Part shown: positions 1 to 12,500 of the stretch, piece after piece
Layout of the letters: the number at the start of each line of letters is the position of its first letter
Numbering within the stretch: position 1 is the first letter of the stretch
NCBI GenBank assembly: GCA_013407085.1
Contig: JACCGJ010020221.1
Span: 1 to 64,000 of the forward strand
Length of the DNA stretch: 64,000 bases
Direction of reading: 5' to 3'
Source: Atriophallophorus winterbourni
Lineage: Eukaryota > Platyhelminthes > Trematoda > Plagiorchiida > Microphallidae
Program-made: the position numbers and the translations under genes
The notes under the pieces: generated by a model
What the model saw: only the letters and a program-made list of their open reading frames with translations
Databases searched by the model: none
What the model was told of the DNA's origin: nothing

Positions 1-80
1 AGTAGAACATGAAAGCATGCGATTGTGATGTACATCCATGGTCGACGTCGACCAAAAGGAGGCCAACAACAACGTGTACG
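1..80 (+). mobile_element. RTE-like LINE 3' end fragment
   Basis: The first bases of the window are the reverse complement of a stretch that recurs at 57184-57240 and 61672-61730 next to RTE-type coding sequence (key piece: TGTACATCCATGGTCGAC). Since the 57 kb element runs on the minus strand, this copy is on the plus strand and is only the 3' terminal part, cut by the window edge. No coding capacity remains. Confidence 0.55.
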
Positions 81-600
81 ATGGAAATGCACCTAAATAT
101 GGATATTTCGTTAAAACCAGAATGACCTTCGATGGTTTCTAAAGCGGATTATTCCGTATTAAAAACGGGAATAGTTTAATTATGAATATAGTACGGTTAC
201 ATGTCGATACGAGTTTGATGATGATGACGATGATGATGACCAGGTTAACTACGGAATAGCAAAAACACAACCGCTTGATTAATCTTGTTTTACATTGTAT
301 TGTGAGCATGCTTTCACCCATCGTGTATCTGTAACCGCATACGATTTTGGAGCTTCAAATCAAATTATAAACTTCGTGGGAAATTTCTTGGAAAGTTTTT
401 GATATCACTTAACAACGGAAGTACCTAAGAGCGACACCAGCTAAATGCGAGGCGGTAATTGTGCATCGGTCCAGAAAATACTTTTTGGTTGTAAAGAAAT
501 AAAATACAGCTGTTTCGTTATAAAAGCACATATGTAGTTTAGATAAACAGGTCATTCAATGTACAATCTGTTAAGCATCAAATAGAAGGAACAACCAAGA
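81..600. other. Stretch with no recognisable gene
   Basis: A+T-rich sequence with a short GAT/GAC-type simple run near 218-240. I see no coding signal or known repeat. It could be intron of the putative arrestin-domain gene whose first exon lies at 1033-1168 on the minus strand. Confidence 0.4.
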
Positions 601-612
601 GAGCTAAATAAC

Positions 613-983
613 ATTCATTCATTTCATTCATTCAGTCCTCTCCGTGCCGGGTGGCACATGAGGCGAAGACAACTTCACGCCAGTGGTTCCGGTCTGTCGC
701 TGCTTCCGTTGCCGTCTGCACCGTGAATCCTTGTGCATGTAGTTCGCGTTCCAACGTTCTGCGCCAAGTTTCCTTGGGCCGTCCCCTTTTTCGTTTACCT
801 TGCGGATGCCAGTGCATGGCTACCTTCGTATGCGAACTGGGATCCATCCTGCAGACATGACCGAACCACGGATCTGTTGTCATCGTTTCCGTAGCAATGT
901 AGGTTTTACGGGATAGGGTTGCTAGCCCTAAGCCCAACCCTCCTCCTTTCTCAGACGGGCTTGGGACCGTCCTTGGCGGAGTT
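613..983 (-). mobile_element. Non-LTR retrotransposon 3' end with 12-bp target-site duplication
   Basis: A 371-bp insertion bounded by the same 12 bases, GAGCTAAATAAC, at 601-612 and 984-995. Read on the minus strand it ends in an ATTC/TGAA-rich tail (613-635), the expected signature of target-primed reverse transcription. The minus-strand frame encodes a typical LINE C-terminal stretch (motifs KRKRGRPKETWRRTLERE and CATRH near the stop). It is 5'-truncated, lacks the RT domain, and sits just downstream of the splice donor of the putative arrestin-domain exon, that is, inside its first intron. The exact duplication suggests a fairly recent insertion. Confidence 0.8.
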
Positions 984-1032
984 GAGCTAAATAACAGGCC
1001 AGTAGTGAAACAGAAAAACCAAACTAACTTAC

Positions 1033-1168
1033 TTCGCACACTCAATGATTGTTCGCAGGCGAGTAGTATTTTTCCACGGATCACGTCTCCTGCGTGATAA
1101 CAATGTGAATCCGGCTGGTTTAATTGGATGGCTAAACGGGCCGTACTGTCCTGCGGCGTCTTCAACAT
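1033..1168 (-). CDS. Putative first coding exon of an arrestin-domain protein (partial)
   Basis: Minus-strand ATG at 1168 opens 45 codons plus one base, followed by a strong donor GTAAGT at 1032-1027. The translation contains RLAIQLNQPDSHCYHAGD and VIRGKILLACEQSLSVR. This resembles the start of the arrestin N-domain in ARRDC/alpha-arrestin adaptors, where a pattern like L-x-x-Y-x-x-GD-x-[IV]-x-G-x-[IVL]-x-[IVL] leads into the first strands. Such proteins link membrane cargo to ubiquitin ligases and endocytosis. An in-frame stop lies upstream and no other ATG is available, which supports the start. The remaining exons are not found in the window; the intron carries a LINE insertion. The assignment rests on one exon and is only moderate; another immunoglobulin-like fold protein is possible. 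Confidence 0.5.
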
Positions 1169-1249
1169 GCTGTGCAAGATTAGTCCGTTAAGAATTTTTA
1201 CGCTTTAAATACGTTAGCACAGTGATGACCCCAATGTCGGGTCATTCGC

Positions 1250-1295
1250 GGCACACAACACACACTCACACACACACACACACACGAGCGAGGAC
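1250..1295. repeat. (CA)n microsatellite
   Basis: An imperfect then near-perfect CA dinucleotide run (ACACACTCACACACACAC) just upstream, on the minus strand, of the putative arrestin-domain start. Confidence 0.85.
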
Positions 1296-1299
1296 AAAC

Positions 1300-2336
1300 A
1301 GAACGAAAACCAAAGCGCATCAGGAGGTCGACACCAAAAAATTAGGTCAAACTGAAAGTCTTATTCTACTGAAACTGAACAAAGGAACAAGTGTTTTAGT
1401 TTACAAAAAGCATTAAATTCTCACGGAATTTGATCTTATGGTCAACAATAACCGATTATGAACGGTTCGATGACTGTGAGAAACGATACTTTCAAATTTA
1501 TTATTATCATAACGGCTACTCGATCGGCATCAAACATCATTTACATGTAAACGAAGATGTGCTTGTATGTCTCTGTTGTATAGGGTTGTTACCACGATGT
1601 TCAAATACAGTACCACAGAACGATTCATGACCAATCGTTTGGGGGGCTTACAAACAACCGATATATTGTGCTGAGTGAGTAGTAAGTGAGCGCTACAATA
1701 TATTCAGCATTTACATGTTTTCCAAACTAACATTATTATCCTGGCGTTCATACCATAAAAAACGGACAATTAAGCCTTATTTAGAACGTGAACCTGCGGG
1801 TGCTGAAAAAATTAATGTTCATTTATGAACTTCTGGCGACCAGTACGGGATATACGAGGGTAAGCCTGGCGAGCATTTTAAATGTGACATCGAACGTGGA
1901 CACAAACGCAAGGGATGATAACATAATCGACACCAGCTCCTCTGTAGTAAATCTAGTCACTTTATTCTTCAAATCTTTTAAATCTTCGTAAAATCCTGAT
2001 CGATCGCGCTAAAATATAAATTGTTACACAAGTGTTTTATACACCAACAAATTTAGATCTGACCGGTCAATGTTAGTGCAATCTAAGTGCATGAATATTG
2101 TCGATAATTTCGATATTCAACCGATCTATCAGGACAGTCACAATTGTCGATAACTGGAAAACATTTGTAATTTATCCCGCTTCCCAAACTGTGCACTGAC
2201 GAATTTCGGCCAATAGTATGTTCTTCACAAGTTTTAAAATTATTCGAGAGCATAGTTCTCGATTGAAAACTAAAGATGATAATTAGTTTACATCTAGAAA
2301 ACAGCGATCAAAGACCGACGCTGTTATGTGCGTAGT
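1300..2336. other. Stretch with no recognisable gene
   Basis: A+T-rich sequence with only short, non-homologous open frames. It could include the promoter or 5' UTR of the minus-strand arrestin-domain gene, but I see no specific element. Confidence 0.4.
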
Positions 2337-2960
2337 TCAAAGAGTGTTCGACCAAAGATCAGTAGCTGTCAAATTATGCTTTCTTGACAACACCAATTCG
2401 TTCGGCTCTGTAGATCGTGAGCAATTTGTGAACCTACTAAAATCACAGTCGATAGCACGCGTTATCCTCAACTGGATATGTGAATACTTTAGGGATAAAT
2501 GACAGTACGCTAAAGTCAATGGAATACGTTCTCCCTTGCTCCCAACTGTGAAAGGGTTTCTTCAATGTGCGAGTCTCTGGCCATTCTTATTATCAACATA
2601 CTTATTTGCTGTTCCTCATCCACCCACAACATTTAGTCTCAAATACGATGGGGTCATTGGAAATTTAGAAACAGCTGTATTAGTAGAAATCACTACCTGG
2701 TCAGAAGAGAGAGGCTTATTCTTAATTCCTGAACATGTGTAGAACTTGTGTTCGCTAATCCGCATGGAGATAAGCATGACGCTTTGTATATCAATCTTCA
2801 TAGATCTAGAATCAAAACCACATACGTCAGCGGAAAGAAACTTCTCAGGTATCTAGGTGTCACCATTTCCTATAACTTTATCTCGACTCATCATTTTATT
2901 TTTATACGGGTTTTCTTCGTTCTCTTGGCAGTATGCCTAAACTAATCTCAAACATCACCC
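2337..2960 (+). mobile_element. Decayed LINE reverse transcriptase relic
   Basis: Read across stops and frame changes, the plus strand gives a recognisable RT core: VKLCFLDNTNSFGSVDRE (the 'F-D-x-x-KAFDSV-x-R' block), then SIARVILNWICEYFRDK, then LPTVKGFLQCASLWPFLLS (a decayed 'GVPQGSVLGP' block), and later RYLGVTISYNF ('KDLGVxxS' block). The YADD box is not preserved. CR1/Jockey-type is the best guess. It is an old pseudogenic copy. Confidence 0.55.
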
Positions 2961-4495
2961 TCTCCTGTATCTTGCCCCATCTTATATTTTGCTCTTCTAC
3001 ATTTTTTGCATTCCTTTCAAATGACCTTATGCTAATGAGACGTTGTTTCAATATTATTTCTCTTGAAAATTCACTTTTTAAGAACGCATCTTAGAATCAT
3101 AAGCAAACAACACTTTTATCAAGTGATCGACTTTTTAATGATATTCTCGCCGATAAGTCCCAACCTTGAAATACTGAACTAGCTAAATCTCAATCTTTTC
3201 TATACATCGATCGAAATCAATTGTATAGCCATCTCGAACATCACTATGACATCGTTCCTTTATCCTTTTCGTCTCATGATCTTTCTGTCAAAAAGCTGCA
3301 GTCATCGAACAATCGAGCAAACATTTATCTCGTTGATATTTTTCATGTTTGTAATTTTTATGAAACATTAATGTCAAGCTGAAAGTTAAAATATTTTCTA
3401 ATGAAACCTTTGAATTCTCTTTGTTCTTCTTCCATCGACAATGTCTTTAAAGGAAAATTCATCCGAAACAATCGCTAATAATCTAGAAAAGTAACCGAAA
3501 ATTGTGAAATGCATGCAACGCAACTGCTCGAATATTCGATAAGTGAACGTTCATTAAACTACACATTCATACTCCTAGTAACGGAATCCTTAACACTGTA
3601 CTCCAAACACGGATAATGTCAATATCAGGGGCCACTTTCCACTTGCAAAGTTTTCCAAGATGAAACGTGCATATCTTGAATTGATTTATTTCAGAGAACA
3701 TGACTACTTAAATTTTATCCCGAGTAGCTGGTGTTCATGCGACCAGCGAACGCATTTATTAAGTGGTGAGATACGAATTATGTACGCAGGAAATTAATAA
3801 AGAGCCCTATTGATAATGGAACTCAATGATAATTCAAGCGAGATGGAAATTCGAGATGAATCTCAGAATCTCTCATTTATTTATCAGCCTCGTGTGGTTA
3901 ATGGCAAAAAAGCTTGGTGTGAAGACATCAACGAGCCATCTCGCCAGGAAAGTATCCCGTAGTTGGATTGAAATCAAATCGATTATGTGATTTGAAATTC
4001 TACTAATAGTTACACACATATTGGGATATCTCACTTGGGTTATTAGCAAATACAGCTCATCCGTTATGCAATCATTTGTCACATTTGTGAGTTTTTAAAT
4101 ACCATTGTATCAATCGAGTTGAATCTTAAAAAGAAGCGGATTTTATGCTATGCGTTTAGCACCGAATACGCCACCGTCATTTCAATTTTTCGGCATTTTT
4201 ATTGTTAAAACACGCCGTTATTGGCATCTATATGATTGGTCTCTACTCATATAGTTATAGTGAGCAGTAGCTCAATGCAGTTTTGTACTCACATCCCATT
4301 CATATACATACTCGATTTAACAAAGTGGGTGATTGTTTTACCGTTGCCCTGCGTTACCGCGAACGTGTTGACGGAATAATGCAAGATACACACTGAAGCC
4401 ACCGTCGATTGACAGACGCAGAACAAAGTTCACCTTATTCGACGTCAATGATGCGGATGCACAATCAATAATTTATATTTTTTATAATTTTCTCA
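2961..4495. other. Stretch with no recognisable gene
   Basis: A+T-rich. Possibly the decayed 3' portion of the LINE relic at its left end. No exon, RNA gene or family A/B repeat could be recognised. Confidence 0.35.
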
Positions 4496-4502
4496 ACTGT
4501 GA

Positions 4503-5605
4503 TATGGCTCATTTGCATGCATTTCCATCACACACATACCCCACAACTGGTTTTGTGCTGTTTGCACTCATCAGGTAAGGACAGTAAGATCGGGATCCGC
4601 ATGCGCTTCAAACAGTTGAGGAATGGTAAACAAGGAGCGCTTGTATGCCACTGTTGGATAAGGCTGGTACGACCAACCTGTTCAATCACATGTGTCCTAA
4701 CACATGTTTAATAGTGTTAAACCCATAACCTTGAACCAAAATATTCATTTGCATGCTTTTCCGTTGGTGTGGTTGAGTGAGAGTTGAATCGCTTCGAGAG
4801 TGAAGTCATCATCAACCCAATTATTTATTCTTCATGGGCTGCACCAATCGTTTTTGAGAAGAAAACTGAGGCTGTGTCTAGTTTTCCGCAAGACTAAAAG
4901 GGTGTCTTGTGACCAATCTGTATCCGCATGAGACATGTTTGTACATCGCATGAGACATGTTTGTACAACTAAATGGAGGAACCAAAATATACATTTACAT
5001 GCATTTCGATCACACACACCCGCAAAGAAGTTTTGTTTTATTTGTGTTTGTACCGCGAAAGCGAAATGCATGCAAATGAATATTTTGGTTCATGATTATG
5101 GGATAAACCCCATTAAACATGTGTTTGGACACATGTAATTGAACAGGTTGTTCGTACCAGCCTTATCCAACAGTGGCACACAAAAGCTCCTTATTTGTCA
5201 TATGGCTCATTTGCATGTATTTCCATCACGCGCGCCCCACGACCGGTTTCGTGCTGTTTGTACTCATGCGGATCCTGATCCTATTGTCCCTACCTGATGA
5301 GAGCAAACAGCACGAAACCGGTCGTGGAGTGTTTTGTGTGAAGGAGATGCATGCAAATGTGTTTTATATTTATGGTCATGGGTTTTACACCTGCCTACAT
5401 GAGTGTGGGCTCATGTGTTTGAACAGGTTGTTCGTACCAGCCTTTTACAACAGTGGCATACAAGCACAACTGGTTTACCATTCTTCCACTGTTTCAAGCG
5501 CTTGCGGATCCTAAACCTACTGTCCCTACCTGATGAGTGCAAACAGCACGAAACTGGTCGTGGGGTGTGTGTGATGGAAATGTCTGCAAACAAGATTTTT
5601 CATTC
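4503..5605. repeat. Family B repeat cluster (tandem and inverted ~236-bp units)
   Basis: At least five related units in mixed orientation. The unit contains CATTTGCATGCATTTCCATC, CCACGACCGGTTTCGTGCTG, TGATGAGTGCAAACAGCACG, an inner CAGTGGAAGAATGG and CAACAGTGGC. Successive minus-orientation copies of TACCTGATGA at 5291 and 5527 give a period of 236 bp. At 5214-5350 two units meet head-to-head, giving a foldback whose arms run from CATTTGCATG through the GACCGGTTTCGTGCTGTTTG block. No tail or coding capacity. Related single units occur at 13076, 20975, 21980, 48590, 51135, 52200, 58780 and 61560. Confidence 0.8.
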
Positions 5606-6436
5606 ATTGTGATATGGCGAATTAGGATTTTTCATAAGTAATCCATTGGCTGGTAATTTTTTATTGGACAATGAATTTCCGTTAAAAATTCGTTCTGCTT
5701 TTCCGTATGATGTCTCTCAAATCTAAACATTTTGTTAATTCAGCTGAACATTCAATCTCAAATATTCAAGTTGCTTGAAATAATAGCATGTTGAAAATGC
5801 TGTGATAAAATTTACACATGATAAACTCAGGTCTCTGCCAGTTGTCGTTCTCTTGTGTAGTGAGTAACTTTGGAATGTTTGACCTTAGTGGTGAATTTGA
5901 ACGCAGCCCACAAACGACGAATAACGCAAGAATAAAGTGGTTAACTTTGCATCCAACTTGCTTGAAGCGCGTGTAAATAACTTAATAGACGTTAACGCGG
6001 GAAGCGCAATTTAACCCCAATCGACCTGACCTTATTATGGCATTAAACTATCGAATGATAGGGTGTTCGAAGGCCAAGTCATTCCAGCGAGGAACTTTGT
6101 GATGATGAAAAACATGGTGCTCTAAATCATGACAAATAATTAATCTGTACAGCTAAACTACACTTAGTGTTTTAACTTGTTCCCGGACATTGAACAGGCC
6201 AAGACAGCCCAGCTATCAAATACATTCACTGCTGGAAACTCAATGAAAATGTCTGTGATATTAAAATGCTTGTGAGCTCTATGTTCCAGTCGCTTGCTCA
6301 ATCTGGTTTAGGTTGAATTGCACAGCAATTAATTCTGGACAGCAATTGATGATGTAAATGTTTGGCCAATAGACGGGATATACGAACAAGTTATTGATCT
6401 CGATCTCGATTTTATCTATCTCATCTCTTTTGTCTA
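5606..6436. other. Stretch with no recognisable gene
   Basis: No supported feature; only short frames without homology that I can recognise. Confidence 0.35.
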
Positions 6437-7008
6437 ACGAATCTTCTCATAGCGTTAGACAACTGGACGAACGAGTTTGATAGATGCTCTTGCATTCACG
6501 TTTGTTACTTATACATTTCAAAAGCTGTGGAAAGAGTCAATCACCATTTCCTTTTTCAAAATTGATGTGTTTAGGAATATGTCAACCCCTTCTCTCACGG
6601 TTGGGAGACCACCTGTCAGATCGCCACGCGCGAGTCAGAGTACACGGAGTGCTATCCCAAAAGTTCAAAACCAATAGCAGAGTCCCAAAAGAATTTGTGC
6701 TAAGCCCGCTCTAAACGAATCTCTCATAGCTGTTACACAAGCTGGACTAACTAGTTTTGAAGATCTCTTGCATTCACACGTTTGTTACTTATAAACATTT
6801 CAACAGGCCTGTGGAAGAGTCAATCACAAAATCACCATTTCCTTTTTTTCAAAATTGATGTAGTTTAGGAATCCTGTGAATCCCTTCTCTCACGGTTTGG
6901 GAGACCACCTGTCAGATCGCCAACGCTCGAGTCAGATGCACGGAGTGGCCTAATTCGCCAAAAGTTCAAAACCAATAGCAGAGTCCCAAAAGAAATTTGT
7001 GCGAGCCC
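6437..7008. repeat. Direct tandem duplication (~280 + ~293 bp)
   Basis: Both copies begin CGAATCT and end TTTGTGC...GCCCGCT. They include TTGCATTCAC, CCTTCTCTCACGGTT and CCAATAGCAGAGTCCC in the same order. They differ largely by one-base insertions and deletions rather than substitutions, which could reflect biology or an assembly or sequencing error. Confidence 0.75.
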
Positions 7009-7960
7009 GCTCCTCTTTCTATTACACATTAACGATTTACCCCCATCATATCATCTAAAATTGTCCAGTTCGTGGATGATATTAAAAATTTGGATGCGAA
7101 TCAGTTCTGCAGATTTCTGTGAGAAACTACGAAGGGGTTTGCACAACGTGTCAAATTGGGCGGCCATGAAGGATATGACATGCAACATACAGAAAAGCAA
7201 GATGCTCCACCTTGGCAAGAATGTTCCTTGAACATACCGATTGAGAACTGAAAACTTGAGATGGAGCTCGTTGGAAAAAGATCTAAAAGTATGGATTAGT
7301 GGAAATCTGAAGAGCGCGGTTCACTGTCAGAATATATATCAACGGGCAAACAGATTTTCAAGTATCTTTCGAAGAATATTTGTAAGATTCTCGCTAGCAA
7401 CGCTACCAAGGATAATGCATGTCTATCTTCGTCCTACGATAGAGTGTGGCAGAGGTCTGGTTTCGTTAAATGCGAAAAGATATTGTTCTCTTAGATAAAA
7501 TCTATAACAGAGCAGCAAAGTTAGTGATGGGTCTTCGCAATGTTCCGTACACCGACAGATTTCAACGTCTGGGTCTATCTGAATTTATCCAAAGTTGGAT
7601 ACGACGCGATATTATTCTGACCTATAGAATTGTGCCTACCAAAGGACATCAACTAAGGCAAATGCTTGATATGTGTGATAAGAAAGTGACACGCGGACAT
7701 ACCTTATCCCTGTACGTCTCAAGCTCACGTATTGACTGTCTGTGCCATTTTTTTGCCATACGAGCTATATTTCTTTGGAATTCCCTACCCAAACATGTGG
7801 TGGACTCTCCTTGATTAGCAATATTTAAAGCAAAATTGGACTTATATATGCAAACGAACATCTTTCGTAAACCATACATGTGATACACTCTACTGATTAG
7901 TCACTAATGTTTTTCACATTTTCATTCATACAGTAATCCTGTGGTGTTGTAAAGCATGAA
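6437..7960 (+). mobile_element. CR1-like LINE fragment with an internal tandem duplication
   Basis: Plus-strand RT and C-terminal region: 'VPKEFVLSPLLFLLHINDLP' (decayed PQGSVLGP block, about 6990-7040), QFVDDIKNL (decayed FADD box, about 7068), DLKVWISGNLKSAVH ('KDLGVWV' block, 7280), then RIMHVYLRPTIECG, KMRKDIVLLDKIYNRAAKLV and FLWNSLPKHVVDSP before the stop near 7814. Frame changes at several points make it a pseudogene. The segment 6437-6715 is repeated directly at 6716-7008. Confidence 0.75.
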
Positions 7961-9440
7961 CCTTGAATACTTGGAACCATGAAGTCAGTAATCTAGTGAC
8001 GTCTCGGTGAGCAAGGAGCTAATCATTGAACGTCGAGGAGACAAGCTTAATGGCACTGTATTCATCGCTTCTTTAGCAGTTACACTGATAAAAAGCACTC
8101 GATTAATGCTGAGAAAATCCTTACTGCTGTGGATCAGCGATCGTGCGCAAGCTCAAAAAATTGGAGATTGTAAAGGGCAGAAATTTTCAAATATCTTAGC
8201 CGAAAGCAGAAACCTTCGCAGTGTCTCAAATTTGAACCTACCAATAATCAAGCCGGCTCAAGTAAGTAAGATATCGCTCAAAGTCCTCCGTGCCGGGTGT
8301 CAGTCTTTTTCAGCCTTACCAGTACTTCAACAAACAAGCTGAAGGAATGGTACTTAAATTCAAACGCGCAATCATCACATTGAAGGCGGAGAGGGAACGT
8401 CAAATAACTCTTACATTTATACTGACATATCGCTCACACCTAAAAAGGCAACACATTAGCTCACATCTACAGAACGCTTTTCTTTGATGACCAATGAAGA
8501 CATCATGTAATGCAATACGTCCGAATTCTGTTTTCGGAAATAGGAGATGCTGCAGAGCAGCGAACGTACGTAAGATCGCATACGCATTAGGCATTAATCA
8601 TGCGTCGATCGATCAGTCGTGATTTACCCGTTTCTTATTGGTCTAACTGTATGTGCATTATCGATCCCATGCTTGCACTAAGAGTTGTAATGAATTGACG
8701 AAATACACCGCTTGTGTTCCGCCGTTTGTGCTCCGGTTTTGTGGAGTTATAACGCTTACAGGTATCTACCACCGAAGCTTTACGATACATATATTAAAGA
8801 ATTCAAAAATGAAACTGATCGCTATCGAACTAGCTGCAAATCAATGCCACGAGATTTTACTTTAACTGATTCAATAGGTTTTCTTTTAACCATGGAAAGA
8901 CAAAATCACAGACCAATCGTTTTGGACGAATAGGCTTGGTCTAAAGATATGGATGGCTATCGCCTAAGGTGTCTTAAATATGTTCCAGCAAACTCTTCTT
9001 GACAGGTTGTGGGGAACCATGTCAATCAGTTAGGGTAAAAACAAACTGTACACCAGCGCAAAACAACTTTTGCTCAAACCTGTTTGGCTGTTTTGTGTCA
9101 TTAGCTTTTCTTGTTTCCGCGGCATTCGGGACACATATTTACACCATGACTTCCCCAGGACCAATTAGTGACCATAGTAATTGGGCACGTAATTGTCCCA
9201 AGAACACAAAACATTTTATGTTGTACATGTGGAATTAGTCGACAATATGTTTCACCGTTACACGCCATCAACTACGTCAAGTATACCTCGGATAAAGTTC
9301 ACCTCACAAGTGGACTTGGTACAGGCACTGATTACGTAGGCAATGAAGTTTCGACACGTTCGCATCGAAACTTTGATTCTCACAACCAATATAAGAACGA
9401 TGCGAATACAAACATTTTTAGTGAAGTCGTGAATCATAGA
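7961..9440. other. Upstream region of legumain, no separate gene seen
   Basis: No exon or clear repeat recognised. The part nearest 9441 would contain the legumain 5' UTR and promoter. A longer open frame continues upstream of the chosen ATG, but the residues before it do not look like protein of this family, so I read it as 5' UTR. Confidence 0.35.
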
Positions 9441-9587
9441 ATGCTAAAGCTATTCCTTCTCACAGCCGTATTCGTGATTGATGCTTGCAGCCTTTTTGTT
9501 CCATCGGATCATGAGAGACTCGAAAACGGTACCCATTGGGCGGTTTTAGTGGCCGGGTCGAATATGTGGATTAACTATCGTCACCAG
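9441..9587 (+). CDS. LGMN: Legumain exon 1: signal peptide and start of protease domain
   Basis: 49 codons, phase 0, donor GTAAAT. The ATG at 9441 starts a hydrophobic leader ([14 protein letters not shown]) and reaches [17 protein letters not shown], the first beta-strand and S1-pocket segment of legumain. The intron that follows (9588-12199) holds a CR1-like LINE 3' end. Confidence 0.92.
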
Positions 9588-12500
9588 GTAAATCACATGA
9601 GTTCCCCTGAAATGTCATTCATTACCTTCATTCTGAGAGGGTTCGGGATGTAACAGATGCACTATGAGCTGCCTGTTTTTTTACGACAATCACGTTCTTG
9701 AATCTCGAAATTACTACTGTCAGATTAACCAAGATCGATCATGTTTTATGTAAGTTCGGCACAGCTACCTTTGTATAAGCAAAATTATAGGATGACGCAT
9801 GGGTGTATTTGGACATCCCTCCTATCCGATACAAGTTTCTTATTGCACGCATCTATCAGAATTCATTTACTAGAATGTATTTTCATCGCGAGCAGCTATA
9901 CATGATGTCAAACAGTGCAGTAAACGTAGTTACATTTGTCAAAATTTGCGAGGCGTATGAATTTCATTCTCAATAGGTCACGTTAGGTAAAATTCGGATT
10001 TGCATGTTTCAAATGACTACGTCACGATATCAATGATTGTTTAAATATAAAAACGGCTATTTGGTTGAGCGAGATTGATGCGGCTGTCAACTTAATGCTC
10101 TTCAAATTACTTATTCAGTTGTAATGGATCAGTGTAACCCAAATAATAACACACATGCATTCATTTTATGTATGCTGAATCGGTACACTCGATACAGATT
10201 TGCTACGACAAAACCAATCTAAATTAACGATGACAAACACGTCCGTTTTCTTGTGATTCTATGCTCATTTTACGTTATTGGGTGGAGGTCGATTTATAGT
10301 TTCATTGATAGTAAAAAGTAGGAATTAGTTGCTCTCCCATGGCTGGCAACTTTGATGAAAATAAATGCTTCATTGATTCTTGATTACGAACGCGAAATGA
10401 GCGTCGGCGTGGGCGTGTACGTTGCGGATGAGTTTGCTTCGCTCCCAGGTACGGAGATCATACAACGAACGAAATACCAGGCCATCCACATTCTATAAAG
10501 CTGCTGAGAAGCCCGTCTTCACGTCAGAGATCAGTCTACTGCACTGGGGTCGAGCACAACTGTTGGCTTTTCACAAGAACGCTGTTGCAGAACGCAAAGA
10601 AACAAGAAGTCTTTTACCAAGATTCTACTGGCAACGTTACCAGGGCTAGTGAGGATCTACCTTCGCTCTACGACCCTAATATTTAGTAGAGGTCTGGGCC
10701 ATTTGGCTGCGAAAAGATATTGCTCTCTTTTATAAAATCTATCACAGAGCCACAAAGTTAGTGATGGGTCTTCGCAATGTTCCGTACACCGAAAGATTGT
10801 GACGTCTGGATCTATGCTACTTTACCCAAAGGAGGATACGACGCGATATTATTCTGACCTATAGAATTGTGTCTATCGAAGGGCATCCACTAAAAAACTC
10901 GTTTGACTTGTGTGATGGGAAAGTGACACGCGGACATTCCTTATCCTTGTACGTCTCAAGTTCACGTATTGATTGTCGGCGCCATTATTTCGCCGTACGT
11001 GCTACATTTCTTTGGAATTCCTTACTTCAACATGTGAGGGACTCTCCTTGCCTGTAGATGTTTTAAGCTAAAATGGACTTACACATGCAAAAGATCATCA
11101 TTCGTGAACCTTACATTCGATATTCTCTGTTCCTTTTATACTATTACATTTTTCACATTTTCATTCATACCGTAATCCTGTGGTGTTGTAATGTATTATC
11201 TTTTTAACCATTGATCCTTGAATCTGTGAACAAATAATCGACGAACCAGTTCTAAACTCGATGAGTATATGACCAACCATGTGGTATATGACTGTCCCTA
11301 TTGATTTTTGAGGGATTTTATATTTTTGCTCCATATACCTCGCCATCCTATTTTATTGTCAAGCTTACTGCATTTTCTACCATAAAACTTTCTGAGTTCA
11401 ATACACAAGTGTCGTCGATGCAACAAATAAGTGTCCGAATTTCGACTGAGAGTTTCGACGCTGGGAAAGATAACATTAGCTTTGGGTAGGGCATTCTAAG
11501 GAAACACACATATTATTTGATAAGTTTAATTAATATTGCTCTTCCCCGATACACCTGAAACAAAATTCGAAAGTACCATTTATAAGAATTGTATGCACTA
11601 TAAACTATGTTATTGCACCGTTTTTTGCAATTTTACCTTAAATCTTAAATCTTGATTTACATGTGTGACATCAGTAGCTGTTGGTACCACATCTCAATAT
11701 GTTCGTGCTAATACTTCGATAAAACCGGTAGCTGTGTAAGTCTTGCCAACCCACACGTTTTAGGTTATTATTAATTTTCCATGGTTGGATGTCCGTTTAG
11801 CAGCCACCTAAACTGATGAACATTTCACGCCCTCAATACCGAAATTCATTTTATCTCTAAACATTATCCATGGCTATCTATGCAACCCAGTAGTATGTAG
11901 AGAAAATAAACCGTGAAATACAATTCCTTCTAATGCTCCCAACGCTTTACAAATTTCGCGCAACACAGATTCCGCTTTTAGTCTGTTTAACATTCAAGAG
12001 TCAAGAGCTTGATACTTATATGATCGTCTATGATTACTATTCCATTGTCCTTTCTATTAATCGGCAACACGTCAAAACTAGTGGGTTCTTGAGATTATAA
12101 ATATAGTGCAGTACATGAATCACTCTTTAGGAGTGGCGCAATCATTTTGTTAAGAATGTTATTTCATAAAACATTCAAAACTGTTTGTGTTTATTCCAGG
12201 CGGCTGTGTCGCATGCTTATCAAGTGATTAGGGGACGTGGGATTCCTCCAGAGAGGATTATCACCATGATGTACGATGATATTGCGAATAACGAGAAGTA
12301 AGTTTGTGGCTCACCGGAGTACGACTTATTGTCATCGAATAGGAAAAATTCCAGTCAGGTTTGCATATCTTTCAGTCGACATTCATTTCATCCTCAGCAT
12401 CAAACTCGTGGCTCAAATCAGATGCTTCTTCCAAGACGTAATTTGAAAGATTCTAGGCTTGATAGTGTAATGTTCACCTGGCAAAACGTTTCCTGCCAAG

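Noticed and set aside
9168..9440. Upstream extension of the legumain exon 1 frame
   Set aside because: The ATG at 9441 gives a proper signal peptide; the upstream residues are not family-like.
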